Assembly (NCBI GenBank): GCA_002753565.1
Contig: PEAM01000027.1
Coordinates: 1 to 59,734 of the forward strand
Length of the DNA stretch: 59,734 nt
Reading direction: 5' to 3'
Source of the DNA: Magnetococcales bacterium
GTDB taxonomy: Bacteria; Pseudomonadota; Magnetococcia; Magnetococcales; JADFYX01
Below the pieces are notes generated by a model. That model ran no database searches. It was not told the origin of the DNA and saw nothing but the letters and a program-made list of their open reading frames with translations. The position numbers were made by a program, and so were the translations under genes. The number at the start of each line of letters is the position of its first letter. Position 1 is the stretch's first letter. Shown here one piece after another: positions 35,973-44,254 of this stretch.

Positions 35973-37292
35973 TTAGTTGGCCCGACTGCAGCGGGTCCCA
36001 CCCAACGATTTTCCCTGAGCAGAGACGGTTATATCATCCCCGCCCTGGCACGCTCTATCCGGCCCCTTGCTAAAAAACTCTTGCCCCTGCCGGTCCCAGA
36101 GATAGGCCTCCCCCCAAGGATCGTTTGCCAAGGCCGACGGGATAAAGGCCACACCGGTAGAGACCCCTTTTAAAAGAGCCAAAGCCCCCTCTCCCTGCTC
36201 ACCACCCTGCTGGTTCTGGCTTAGAAAGTTCAGGCCGATCAGGGGGTCGATAGAGGGGGAAGCTTTATTGAGAGGATCGAGAAAATGGTTCTCTTTATCT
36301 CCACCGAGCTGATTTTCATCCCCGTGAGAGTCCCAGAGGTCACCCAACCGGCCCTCCCCTTCCCGCTCCCCTTTTCCGGGTGGGTTGGTCTGTTGGGGAT
36401 AGTTATCCACATAGGTGATCAGATAGCGGTTAAAACGATCCGCCGCCTTGTTGAGTCTTCTCAGGTCATATTGGGCTGTGGCAATGTCGGAGGAGAGACT
36501 CGGTTGCAAAGAGCGGTTTGTCTGTGTAACCACCCCCTCAACCAGATTGGTGATCCCCATCACCAGAAGGATATCATCAAACGCCCCTCGGACCGTGCCC
36601 TTGTCATCCTTATAATCAGCTCTATCGGTATGATCCCGCTCGACAAACCGATCATCCCCATCACTGTTTTCGCTCTCATCAAGTTCAGGGTTATTCGAAA
36701 CAACCGTCCGAGTCCCTTTTAAGGTGTAGCTACCCAAGCCGTTCCGACCATGGGAGACAACCACCAGAATGGCATCCTGCACACGCCCCGACGCCACGCC
36801 GTTCTGATGGCGGCGGATAACAGTCAGATGTCCCGACTCATCCAGGTTGGGACGATGAGAACGAGGCGTGCCCCACCCCTGCTCTTTGCTATCGTCCAGA
36901 GTATAAGAAAAAAAGTGATCCCACCCATCCAGAACCCCACGCCTTTGCAGGCCCAGGGTGACATAGGGGAGTAGACCGGTCTGAACCAAACAACCACCAT
37001 TGGGTCTGTCGACCCTATCCTCCACCCCATCAAACGGAGTCCCGCCACGCCCCACCTCTACCGTATCGGGACAGGGAAGCCGATTCTCCTGCTGGCTCCG
37101 GCTTAAATAGGTTTTGAAAGCCTGCTCAATACCATCCAGCCGTTTTTGGGTTACCGCCACCGCCGTACGCTCCTTGAGAGCCTGGGTAGTGACAATGCCC
37201 ATGGTCATCAGAATCCCCGACAACAGGATGACCACCGCCATCTGTGCCAGGGTAAAGCCTTGCTCTGTCCGCCAACGCGCCCGGTAAGACAT
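35973..37292 (-). CDS. Large prepilin-like protein with Gln at position +5 (prepilin 3)
   Basis: 439 residues, unusually large for a pilin. Its signal reads EQG-FTLAQMAVVILLSGILM, so the nearly invariant Glu at +5 of the mature protein is Gln. The body includes RLPCPDTVEVGRGG, a motif common in a class of prepilin-type proteins, and a long polar region with Cys near both ends. In type II secretion the large pseudopilin lacking Glu5 is GspK, which caps the pseudopilus tip. A similar tip role is a reasonable inference. It is the first gene after the promoter at 37367-37395. Confidence 0.82.
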   Translation of the reverse strand: MSYRARWRTEQGFTLAQMAVVILLSGILMTMGIVTTQALKERTAVAVTQKRLDGIEQAFKTYLSRSQQENRLPCPDTVEVGRGGTPFDGVEDRVDRPNGGCLVQTGLLPYVTLGLQRRGVLDGWDHFFSYTLDDSKEQGWGTPRSHRPNLDESGHLTVIRRHQNGVASGRVQDAILVVVSHGRNGLGSYTLKGTRTVVSNNPELDESENSDGDDRFVERDHTDRADYKDDKGTVRGAFDDILLVMGITNLVEGVVTQTNRSLQPSLSSDIATAQYDLRRLNKAADRFNRYLITYVDNYPQQTNPPGKGEREGEGRLGDLWDSHGDENQLGGDKENHFLDPLNKASPSIDPLIGLNFLSQNQQGGEQGEGALALLKGVSTGVAFIPSALANDPWGEAYLWDRQGQEFFSKGPDRACQGGDDITVSAQGKSLGGTRCSRAN

Positions 37293-37366
37293 AATCCCTC
37301 AACTTAAAGCCACAAACAAACCCAAAAGATCCCAACTACCCTTAGAGTTGATCCAACCCAAACCTC

Positions 37367-37395
37367 ACTATATCAAACTAAACTGAGCCGGTCAG
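37367..37395 (-). promoter_or_regulatory. Sigma70-like promoter for the prepilin/ABC cluster
   Basis: Read on the minus strand, CTGACC (37395-37390) and TATAGT (37372-37367) are separated by exactly 17 bp. Transcription would begin near 37360, giving a ~70-nt leader before prepilin 3. It lies just downstream of the rpsU terminators. Confidence 0.5.
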
Positions 37396-37400
37396 CGATC

Positions 37401-37420
37401 AAAAAAACCGCCGTGCGGTT
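37401..37420 (-). terminator. Second rpsU terminator
   Basis: On the minus strand a 6-bp stem (37420-37415 with 37411-37406) around a 3-base loop is followed directly by seven T. It backs up the stronger hairpin just upstream. Confidence 0.6.
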
Positions 37421-37427
37421 CGCCACA

Positions 37428-37479
37428 ACAAAAAACAAAAGCACCAAAACCCCAGCGAGAAACCCGCTGAGGTTTTGGT
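37428..37479 (-). terminator. rpsU terminator
   Basis: On the minus strand a 15-bp stem with one mismatch (37479-37465 with 37457-37443) is followed by a T-rich tract down to 37428. It lies about 90 bp after the rpsU stop, the expected place for a rho-independent terminator. Confidence 0.75.
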
Positions 37480-37571
37480 TGTACCGTTTGCTCTATGTCG
37501 TGTAAGGAAATAGACGATCAAAAGGGGTGTTATCCATTAAGAGCAGGAAACACCAACTGATGAGAGCGAGA

Positions 37572-37766
37572 CTATCCGGAAACGGAGCGACGAATCTTCT
37601 TGCGGAGACGGCGTACCGCCTCAGCCTGCTTCCGACGCTTTCTCTCGGAAGGTTTCTCAAAAAATTTGCGCTTTTTCATCTCCCGAAACATACCCTCGCG
37701 GATCATCTTTTTTTTCAGAACCCGAATAGCCTGGTCAACATTGTTATCGTATACGTCTATCCTCAC
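37572..37766 (-). CDS. rpsU: 30S ribosomal protein S21
   Basis: 64 residues, very basic, with the S21 pattern: an N-terminal [41 protein letters not shown] and an Arg/Lys-rich C-terminus. S21 joins the 30S platform late and aids initiation on mRNAs. The start is GTG with aggag 9 bp upstream. It stands alone between the degP terminator and its own tandem terminators, so it is probably monocistronic. Confidence 0.95.
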   Translation of the reverse strand: MRIDVYDNNVDQAIRVLKKKMIREGMFREMKKRKFFEKPSERKRRKQAEAVRRLRKKIRRSVSG

Positions 37767-37818
37767 GAAAACACACTCCTAGTCTTGTCTGGATGGCATC
37801 AATATTAGAACTGGGGAC

Positions 37819-37845
37819 ACTATACAATTCTGTCCCAAATAACAA
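37819..37845 (-). promoter_or_regulatory. Possible rpsU promoter
   Basis: On the minus strand TTGTTA (37845-37840) and TATAGT (37824-37819) lie 15 bp apart. The -10 is good, but the spacer is shorter than ideal. It falls between the degP terminator and the rpsU start. Confidence 0.35.
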
Positions 37846-37865
37846 GGAATACCTTACCAATTGTT

Positions 37866-37898
37866 AAAAATAATACCCCGAGGCAACCCAAGCCTCGG
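37866..37898 (-). terminator. degP terminator
   Basis: A perfect 7-bp GC-rich stem (37898-37892 with 37884-37878) around a 7-base loop is followed on the minus strand by a T-rich tract (37877-37866). It lies ~40 bp after the degP stop. Confidence 0.75.
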
Positions 37899-37940
37899 AG
37901 ATCTCCCTATTTAAAACAGCCTGCAACCAGCCCACCCCTC

Positions 37941-39362
37941 TTACTTGTGAGGAATCTGGATGGCCAGAAAATGGGGATCTCCTCCCCGCAACAGCAAGAT
38001 AAGAACATTGCTTCCTGGCTTGATTATTTTGGTCAACTGCTTATAGTCCGACAGGCTTTTGACCGGCCTGCGGTTGATTTCGATGATCACATCCCCCGGA
38101 CGGACCTCCGACTCTCCCGCAACCCCTTTTTTATCCACTTCGGTTACTATCACACCCTGGGTACCGTCCGGTACGTTGAGCCGTTCCATCATTTCAGCCG
38201 TCAGAGGTTGTACCGTCATCCCTATGGAGGTCATCTCGTTTCGGTGAAAACCTCTCACCTCTTTCTTCTCACCCTCTTCAAGAACAGCGACCACCACCCG
38301 AATGGTTTTGATTTTACCATTTCTGATCACCTTCATCGGAACAACTTTCCCCACCTCCGTCTGGGCAACAATAGCAGGCAGCTCCTTCATGTGCTGCACA
38401 TCATGACCATTGAACTGCACAATCACATCCCCCGACATCACCCCTGCCTTCAGAGCAGGGCTGTCTGGCTCAACACTGGCAACCAACGCACCTTTTTTAT
38501 GATCCAGCCCCAGAGCCTTGGCCAACTCCGCCGTGACAGTCTGAATCCGCACACCCAACCAGCCCCGTGTGACCCGACCATCTTTTTTCAACTGCTCCAC
38601 CACCGGTTTGGCCATATTGATGGGAATGGCAAAGCCGATACCCATACTACCCCCGGAACGAGAGAAAATAGCGGTGTTGATCCCGATCACCTCGCCATCC
38701 AGATTAAAGAGGGGACCACCGGAGTTGCCCGGATTGATGGCGGCATCGGTCTGGAGAAAGTTGTCGTACGGTCCGCTACCGATCATCCGCCCCCTGGCAG
38801 AGATGATACCGGCGGTAACCGTGGCATCCAACCCAAACGGATTACCAATAGCCACCACCCAAGAACCAACCTCGGCCTTTTCGGAGTCACCCAGTTTTGC
38901 CACCGGCAGGTCGCCACCGGCTTCAATTTGAATCAGAGCAAGATCGGTCTTGCTGTCCCGCCCGACCACCTTGGCCGGAAACTCTCTCTCATCAAACAGC
39001 CGAACCATAATCTTATCGGCATCGGCCACCACATGGTTATTGGTCAGAATAAACCCCTTGGCGTCGATCAAAACCCCGGAACCCAGGCTGCGAGACTTAA
39101 AGCTCTCTTTGGGTATCTTATCCAGAAAGTGGCGAAAAAACTCCTCGAAAGGGGAGTTACGCAGCCCTTCGGGCATCTCTTTCTCCTCACTGGAGGCGGC
39201 TGTCTGGGTGGTGCTGATATTGACAACGACCGGTTTAAGCTTTTTTACCAGAGGAACCAGATCCGGCAAAGAGGCCGCCTGGAGCTGTCCTGCGGCGAAA
39301 AAGAGCAGACAAAAAACCGTCGCCAGGAAAAAAGGGTTTCCACGCCGAGTTATCTCATTCAT
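37941..39362 (-). CDS. degP: Periplasmic serine protease/chaperone DegP/MucD family
   Basis: 473 residues. An N-terminal signal sequence (about 1-30) is followed by a trypsin-like domain with the triad His in TNNHVVADAD, Asp in DLALIQIE and Ser in NPGNSGGPLF (~220). Two PDZ domains follow (GWLGVRIQ to ~360, then a second with RPGDVIIEINRR). The enzyme degrades or refolds misfolded envelope proteins. It is the last gene of the rpoE-rseA-rseC-degP arrangement, as mucD closes the algU-muc operon in Pseudomonas. A 170-bp gap to rseC holds no clear sigma-E promoter. Confidence 0.94.
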   Translation of the reverse strand: MNEITRRGNPFFLATVFCLLFFAAGQLQAASLPDLVPLVKKLKPVVVNISTTQTAASSEEKEMPEGLRNSPFEEFFRHFLDKIPKESFKSRSLGSGVLIDAKGFILTNNHVVADADKIMVRLFDEREFPAKVVGRDSKTDLALIQIEAGGDLPVAKLGDSEKAEVGSWVVAIGNPFGLDATVTAGIISARGRMIGSGPYDNFLQTDAAINPGNSGGPLFNLDGEVIGINTAIFSRSGGSMGIGFAIPINMAKPVVEQLKKDGRVTRGWLGVRIQTVTAELAKALGLDHKKGALVASVEPDSPALKAGVMSGDVIVQFNGHDVQHMKELPAIVAQTEVGKVVPMKVIRNGKIKTIRVVVAVLEEGEKKEVRGFHRNEMTSIGMTVQPLTAEMMERLNVPDGTQGVIVTEVDKKGVAGESEVRPGDVIIEINRRPVKSLSDYKQLTKIIKPGSNVLILLLRGGDPHFLAIQIPHK

Positions 39363-39532
39363 TGGTATTTCCCTATCTTAATTATGGTCAAACAAGCAGA
39401 AAACAGGTGTACAGGATATCAGAAAAGAAAGGACGGAAGGAAGGGATAAGGGGTTTTCCGAGAACAAAGCTCCGCTCAAAGTCTCAAGGAGAGTAAATCA
39501 ACCGGATAAAAGAGGAGCCCCAATAAAACAAC

Positions 39533-40006
39533 TCAACACCCACCCGTTCGGGAGGCCCCCGTTAAAATCTTGCGAATAACGGGCCTACGGCTATCATCCC
39601 CTTCCAGATGGTCGTTGAATCGGGAGAGCCCAAAAAAGGTAAGCAGCAGCGCTACAACGCCCACCAACCCACCAACGCCCTCGGCCATATCTGGCGCCAC
39701 ACCCAAGCCAACCGCAAGGCTTCGACCAAGAATGCCAAAAAAGATGAGGGAGATGACAGGAAGAAGATAGACAAGAAAAGAGGCTTTTAAAAACTGCTGT
39801 TCAGAGACTTCCAACTCAACACGCTGTCCCACTTGGGCTCCAACCGGATTCATGGCTCGGATACGGGTATCGCGTTTGCCACCACCACCAGAGAGTACCG
39901 TACAGCTCGACTCAGCCTGACAGGAGCCGCACGCACTTTTACGCTGACTGCTCACCATGGCGTATGCACCCTCCACAGCTACAACTAACACCTCTTCACG
40001 TAACAC
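39533..40006 (-). CDS. rseC: RseC/MucC family regulator
   Basis: 157 residues. A Cys cluster near the N-terminus (SACGSCQAESSC, ~25-36) is followed by a pair of membrane helices (FLVYLLPVISLIFFGILG and VGGLVGVVALLLTFFG), the RseC/MucC layout. RseC is an inner-membrane protein linked to sigma-E control and, in related bacteria, to SoxR reduction. The GTG at 40006 has aggag 7 bp upstream, giving the normal family length, whereas the longer reading to 40087 would run into rseA. Confidence 0.85.
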   Translation of the reverse strand: MLREEVLVVAVEGAYAMVSSQRKSACGSCQAESSCTVLSGGGGKRDTRIRAMNPVGAQVGQRVELEVSEQQFLKASFLVYLLPVISLIFFGILGRSLAVGLGVAPDMAEGVGGLVGVVALLLTFFGLSRFNDHLEGDDSRRPVIRKILTGASRTGGC

Positions 40007-40058
40007 GTTAAAACTCCTGAAGGGAGTGAAATGAGGAAGCGTACCGAACGACCCAGGA

Positions 40059-40457
40059 TCAGGTTCGCTCTGTGTCGATCTCCTCAATAGATTGAAGAAT
40101 GGTGGAAATTTCTGTCTCTGAAAGCTCGGTGGCCTGAGCCTCTGGGGTTAATCCCGGTGCTGAAAGCAGAGAGGTCGCCAGGAGAGCCGGTACACCAAAG
40201 TGAATCAGTCGATTACGGAGTCGGTTGTGGGCTGGGGCCATTTTTTCGTTGCTGATGGCCAACATGATGGATCGGGTTAAATCTTCAGGATCACACAGGG
40301 CAAACTGTTCAGAAACCGCACCCTGTACCATAGCCAAATGGCCCATGGTCCGGCAACAATCATCACACTTGAGCAGATGGTTTGTTACTGAACCGACAAT
40401 TACAGATTCCAGTTCACCATCGATAAATGCTGACACCAACTCTGGATTGCAGCTCAT
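40059..40457 (-). CDS. rseA: Anti-sigma-E factor RseA-like
   Basis: 132 residues, shorter than E. coli RseA (216). The N-terminal anti-sigma domain is visible (LVSAFIDGELE at ~8-18, then NHLLKCDDCCRTMGHLAMVQGAV). Its His and Cys residues (HLLKCDDCC) give a zinc-type ZAS-like motif. A moderately hydrophobic stretch near 87-106 could be the membrane segment, leaving a very short periplasmic tail. The family sequesters sigma-E and is destroyed by DegS/RseP-type proteolysis on stress. No RseB gene follows. Confidence 0.8.
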   Translation of the reverse strand: MSCNPELVSAFIDGELESVIVGSVTNHLLKCDDCCRTMGHLAMVQGAVSEQFALCDPEDLTRSIMLAISNEKMAPAHNRLRNRLIHFGVPALLATSLLSAPGLTPEAQATELSETEISTILQSIEEIDTERT

Positions 40458-40478
40458 CTTCCGTCCCCTATTAAAAAA

Positions 40479-40508
40479 ATTCTACCGATTGATCATTTCG
40501 CCTGTCAA
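40479..40508 (-). promoter_or_regulatory. Sigma70 promoter upstream of rseA
   Basis: On the minus strand a perfect TTGACA (40508-40503) and TAGAAT (40484-40479) are 18 bp apart, with a start expected near 40472, only ~15 nt before the rseA ATG at 40457. It lies in the unusually long gap between rpoE and rseA and would allow rseA-rseC-degP to be made independently of rpoE. Confidence 0.6.
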
Positions 40509-40620
40509 TACGGTTATGGACAAGCAAAATAGACGCCACTTCCTCGACAAGGAGATCAATTCTCTTTTTCTCTATCAGTTTTTTTTATTACCCGGCCTAC
40601 GTTAAACGTTTCCCTCCTGT

Positions 40621-41244
40621 TTATCCAGTGTCATCCAGATATTTTTCCATCTTATCGACAATCTCCTGACGTCCTCTGAAAATCCTTGAACGGACGGTAC
40701 CGATGGGGCAGGCCATCTCGGCGGCAATCTCCTCGTAGGAGAACCCCTCCACATCACGCATCATGATGGCTTTCTTCATCAGCGGTGCCAGCGAATTAAT
40801 CGCTCTTTCCAGGTTTCCCAACATCTCTCGTCGTAAGGCCATGCGCTCTGGCGTGTTGTAATCACGCATCTGTGGCGCGACACGGTCAGCCTCTTCCAAC
40901 TCCATGTCGTTAAGGTTGACGCCTCGTCCTGCCGACATCAAATGATTTTTTGCCGTATTGACGGCAATGCGGTACAACCAGGTATAAAAGGCCGAGTCAC
41001 CTCGAAACGTACTCAAGGCACGATAGGCTTTGATCAAAGATTCCTGGGTCAGATCCCTTACTTTGTCTGGATCGGATACCGAGCGCGAAATAACAGAGGC
41101 AATTTTCCCTTGGTAGCGACGAACCAATATTTCAAAAGCCTTCTTGTCACCACTCCTGGCCTGTTCGACAAGCAGCTTATCCCCTTCGTTGATCTTGGAG
41201 GACTCTTCGCTTGCGTTGTTATTATACACTGTAGACACCGCCAT
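40621..41244 (-). CDS. rpoE: RNA polymerase sigma factor RpoE (ECF)
   Basis: 207 residues from ATG 41244. Region 2 is clear (LVEQARSGDKKAFEILVRRY, DLTQESLIKAYRAL, FRGDSAFYTWLYRIAVNTAKN), and region 4 has FSYEEIAAEMACPIGTVRSRIFRGRQ. It directs envelope-stress transcription and is held by RseA. The longer reading to 41292 adds residues not usual in the family. Neither start has a strong Shine-Dalgarno. It is divergent from nadB, as in E. coli. Confidence 0.93.
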   Translation of the reverse strand: MAVSTVYNNNASEESSKINEGDKLLVEQARSGDKKAFEILVRRYQGKIASVISRSVSDPDKVRDLTQESLIKAYRALSTFRGDSAFYTWLYRIAVNTAKNHLMSAGRGVNLNDMELEEADRVAPQMRDYNTPERMALRREMLGNLERAINSLAPLMKKAIMMRDVEGFSYEEIAAEMACPIGTVRSRIFRGRQEIVDKMEKYLDDTG

Positions 41245-41350
41245 TAATAAAAAGTTCAGAAGATGATACCACGCTGTTACAAGGTATCTCATCTCTGCTA
41301 TGATGGTTTACTGATCGCATTGTCGCAACTATTTTTGTTAAGGTTTATAA

Positions 41351-42982
41351 GTGAATACCCATTTTACGCAAAAAAACCATAGCCAAGCCGACTTCTTAAT
41401 CATTGGTGGCGGCATTGCCGGATTTGACCTGGCTCTTCGTCTGGCCCGACACGGTATTGTCGATCTCCTGACCAAAACCATCGCCGGAGAGTCCAACAGT
41501 CGCTATGCCCAGGGAGGGATTGCCGCTGTGTTGGACCCGGAAGATAATCTGGAATCCCACATCAAAGACACCCTGACCGCCGGAGCCGGACTCTGTAACG
41601 AAGAGGTTGTCCGCTTTGTGGTGGAGAACGGCCCCGAGGCCATTCGCCACCTGATCGATATTGGTGTTTCGTTCACCCAGGGTGAAGCGGGGGCCTATCA
41701 CCTGACCAAAGAGGGGGGACACTCTGCTCGCCGGGTGATTCATACCGCCGACGCCACCGGCCTTGCCGTGATGAACACCCTGCAAAAGCAGGTGGACGAA
41801 AACCCCAACATTCGACTCTTCCAAAACCGGGTAGCCATCGATCTGGTTACCGCCCACAAAATGGGCCACTACCCGCCCGGCGAGCCAAACCGCTGTTATG
41901 GTTGCTATGCTTTAAGCCGGGAAACCTCCCGCGTTATCACCCATCAAGCCCGTTTTACCATTTTGGCTACCGGTGGCGCCGGAAAGGTCTATCTTTACAC
42001 CTCCAATCCCGATACCGCCACCGGAGATGGGATTGCCATGGCCTATCGGGCTGGCTGCCATGTTGCCAACATGGAGTTCATGCAGTTTCACCCGACCTGT
42101 CTCTACCATCCCGACGCCAAATCCTTTCTCATTTCAGAGGCGGTCCGGGGTGAGGGCGGCATCCTGATCCGTAAAGATGGCAGCCGTTTTATGGATATCC
42201 ACCACCCCATGGGAGAGCTGGCCCCGCGGGATATCGTCGCCCGAGCCATCGACTTCGAGATGAAACGGTCTGGGGAACCCTGTGTCTTCCTCGATATCAC
42301 CGCTAAAGGGGAGGCGTTCCTTAAAGACCATTTTCCCAACATACTGGCCAAATGTGCCTCTTTGGGGATCGATATTACCACCCAGCCCATTCCTGTCGTC
42401 CCTGCGGCCCACTACATGTGTGGGGGTGTCAAGACCGACCTGACCGGCGCAACAGAAGTGGATGGCCTGTTTGCCATCGGAGAGGTGGCTCACACCGGAC
42501 TGCATGGTGCCAACCGTCTGGCTTCCAACAGTATTCTGGAGTGTCTGGTCTTTGCCCAGTCTGCCTATCGGACCATTGCCGAACGCTTTCAAAACCCCCC
42601 CTGCACCATCCACCCCAACATTCCACCGTGGGACAGCTTCGATACCGACCACAGTGATGAAGCGGTACTCATCTCCCAAAACTGGGATGAAATCCGCCGT
42701 TTTATGGGTAACTATGTCGGCATTGTCCGCTCCAACCGCCGTCTGGCACGGGCCAGAAGACGTATCGAAATGCTGCAGCAGGAGATCAGTGAATATTACT
42801 GGAACAGTAAAATCACCCAAGATCTGATCGAACTACGCAACCTGGCCCTTATCGCCTCCCTGATTATTCGCTCGGCCATTCACCGCCGAGAGAGCCGAGG
42901 TCTCCACTACACCACCAACTATCCCAATCGAGACGATGCCCGCTGCGCCAAAGACACCACTCTCCCCATCAACACCCTTTAG
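41351..42982 (+). CDS. nadB: L-aspartate oxidase
   Basis: 543 residues. The N-terminal FAD-binding fold is FLIIGGGIAGFDLALRLA (~16-33). SRYAQGGIAAVLDPEDNLESH and the TGGAGKVYLYTSNPDTATGDGIAMAYRAG segment are typical of the succinate dehydrogenase/NadB flavoprotein family, and GANRLASNSILECLVF is near 400. It oxidises aspartate to iminoaspartate, the first step of de novo NAD synthesis, with NadA. nadA and nadC are not in the window. The start is GTG, preceded by aagg. Divergence from rpoE is conserved widely in gammaproteobacteria. Confidence 0.95.
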   Translation: MNTHFTQKNHSQADFLIIGGGIAGFDLALRLARHGIVDLLTKTIAGESNSRYAQGGIAAVLDPEDNLESHIKDTLTAGAGLCNEEVVRFVVENGPEAIRHLIDIGVSFTQGEAGAYHLTKEGGHSARRVIHTADATGLAVMNTLQKQVDENPNIRLFQNRVAIDLVTAHKMGHYPPGEPNRCYGCYALSRETSRVITHQARFTILATGGAGKVYLYTSNPDTATGDGIAMAYRAGCHVANMEFMQFHPTCLYHPDAKSFLISEAVRGEGGILIRKDGSRFMDIHHPMGELAPRDIVARAIDFEMKRSGEPCVFLDITAKGEAFLKDHFPNILAKCASLGIDITTQPIPVVPAAHYMCGGVKTDLTGATEVDGLFAIGEVAHTGLHGANRLASNSILECLVFAQSAYRTIAERFQNPPCTIHPNIPPWDSFDTDHSDEAVLISQNWDEIRRFMGNYVGIVRSNRRLARARRRIEMLQQEISEYYWNSKITQDLIELRNLALIASLIIRSAIHRRESRGLHYTTNYPNRDDARCAKDTTLPINTL

Positions 42983-43073
42983 GGAGAGTGTGTCAGGAGT
43001 ATGCACCCTTTATCCAACAACGATCCATCTATCTGGATCAGCTTGTTCAACCAACCTATGAAACGAGGAAACA

Positions 43074-43529
43074 ATGGCCTTCACAATTGGAACCGCAGAA
43101 GTGGTAAAAAGACGGAAAAATATTTTTCTTGGGTTATTCTTCAGTGTTGGGCTGATTCTGCTCACCGGTTTAATGAACGGACTCGATGCTGGCAAATACA
43201 ACGATCTTTTGTTGGCATCTGTCGTCTTCTTTTTGGTTTTTGCCAATATTATCAATGGATTTCGCTACATTCAGTGGCTCAAACTCATTAAAGAACACCG
43301 TATTGAAGAGAGAGATGGGGCGCTGGATTTTTTCAAGGGAGAGAGCAAAAGCACCCTGAAGCCGGAGAATATCCATAAAATCGATCTGCAGCAAAAAAAA
43401 GGCGAGCTGGTTGCCATCACCATCAGGCTCAACATTGGCAACAAGATCCGGCTGGAGGGGTACGATGATATGGACGGTCTGCTGGCTGCCCTGAAAAAAA
43501 TTACCCAAGAGGGAACACTGATCACTTAG
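43074..43529 (+). CDS. Small two-helix membrane protein, unknown
   Basis: 151 residues. Two hydrophobic helices (~16-36 and ~46-66) are followed by a soluble C-terminal domain of alternating strands (ALDFFKGESKSTLKPENIHKIDLQQKKGELVAITIRL), which recalls membrane-proximal PH-like domains. No specific family is recognised. gagga lies 4-5 bp before the ATG. It follows nadB by 91 bp and converges on purN. Confidence 0.65.
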   Translation: MAFTIGTAEVVKRRKNIFLGLFFSVGLILLTGLMNGLDAGKYNDLLLASVVFFLVFANIINGFRYIQWLKLIKEHRIEERDGALDFFKGESKSTLKPENIHKIDLQQKKGELVAITIRLNIGNKIRLEGYDDMDGLLAALKKITQEGTLIT

Positions 43530-43549
43530 GCCGCCATCCATCACCTGGA

Positions 43550-44254
43550 TCAGGGGCTAGGCATGGGTGGGTTGAGCAGAGCGGCGTCGGGCTCTTGGCC
43601 TCCGTCAACAATCTCAACCCGCCCCCCTTCCAGTCGAACACGATTGCGAGCAAAAAGCGCCACCACCAGAGGGTAGATTCGATGCTCCTGCTTTAAAATG
43701 CGTGCCCCCAGGGCGTTGGCATCATCCCCCGGCAGAATGGGAACCACCGCCTGGGCAATGATGGGGCCGGTATCCATCCCCTCATCCACAAAGTGGACCG
43801 TTGCCCCAGAAAATCTTACCCCCGCATCAAGGGCCTTCTGCTGAACATGCAGCCCAGGAAAAGAGGGCAGCAGAGCCGGGTGGATATTGATCAGTCGCTG
43901 GGCGTAGTGACCGACAAAAGTGGGGGTTAAAAGGCGCATGAAGCCGGCCAGACAGACCAGATCAACTCCGGCCTTATCCAACCCATCGATCATGGCACGA
44001 TCAAAAGCCTCTCGACCCTCAAAACGGCTATGATCGATTACCAGGGTGGGTATGCCGCTCTTTTGAGCCCGCTCAAGCCCATAGGCCGTTTCAACGTTAC
44101 TCAGCACAAGAACCACTTCAGCGGCAATCGAGCTGTTTTGGCAGAGATCGATCAGAGCCTGAAGGTTGGAGCCTCCACCGGAGATCAGCACCCCAATACG
44201 CAGGGGACGGGATGGGGAATAATCAGTCAAGGATGGTAACCTGCCCTTCTTCAT
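43550..44254 (-). CDS. purN: Phosphoribosylglycinamide formyltransferase
   Basis: 234 residues. The GAR transformylase core begins [18 protein letters not shown]. The catalytic region has [17 protein letters not shown] (Asn/His) and the folate loop [18 protein letters not shown]. It formylates GAR with 10-formyl-THF in purine synthesis. The ATG at 44254 overlaps the purM stop by 32 bp. A TTG at 44230 with gggcagg upstream overlaps by only 8 bp and would remove eight non-conserved residues, so the start is uncertain. Confidence 0.94.
   Translation of the reverse strand: MKKGRLPSLTDYSPSRPLRIGVLISGGGSNLQALIDLCQNSSIAAEVVLVLSNVETAYGLERAQKSGIPTLVIDHSRFEGREAFDRAMIDGLDKAGVDLVCLAGFMRLLTPTFVGHYAQRLINIHPALLPSFPGLHVQQKALDAGVRFSGATVHFVDEGMDTGPIIAQAVVPILPGDDANALGARILKQEHRIYPLVVALFARNRVRLEGGRVEIVDGGQEPDAALLNPPMPSP

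Noticed and set aside
37947-39449. A 500-codon open frame on the plus strand
   Set aside because: It lies antisense to degP, whose catalytic motifs are clear. The product is His/Arg/Pro-rich without any domain, as expected of a shadow frame.
41230-41257. Sigma-E-like motif on the minus strand (GAACTT at 41257-41252, 16-bp spacer, TCTACA at 41235-41230) at the rpoE start
   Set aside because: Spacing is ideal for autoregulation, but transcription would begin inside the proposed reading frame with no usable start codon after it. Either rpoE is translated unusually or the match is chance.
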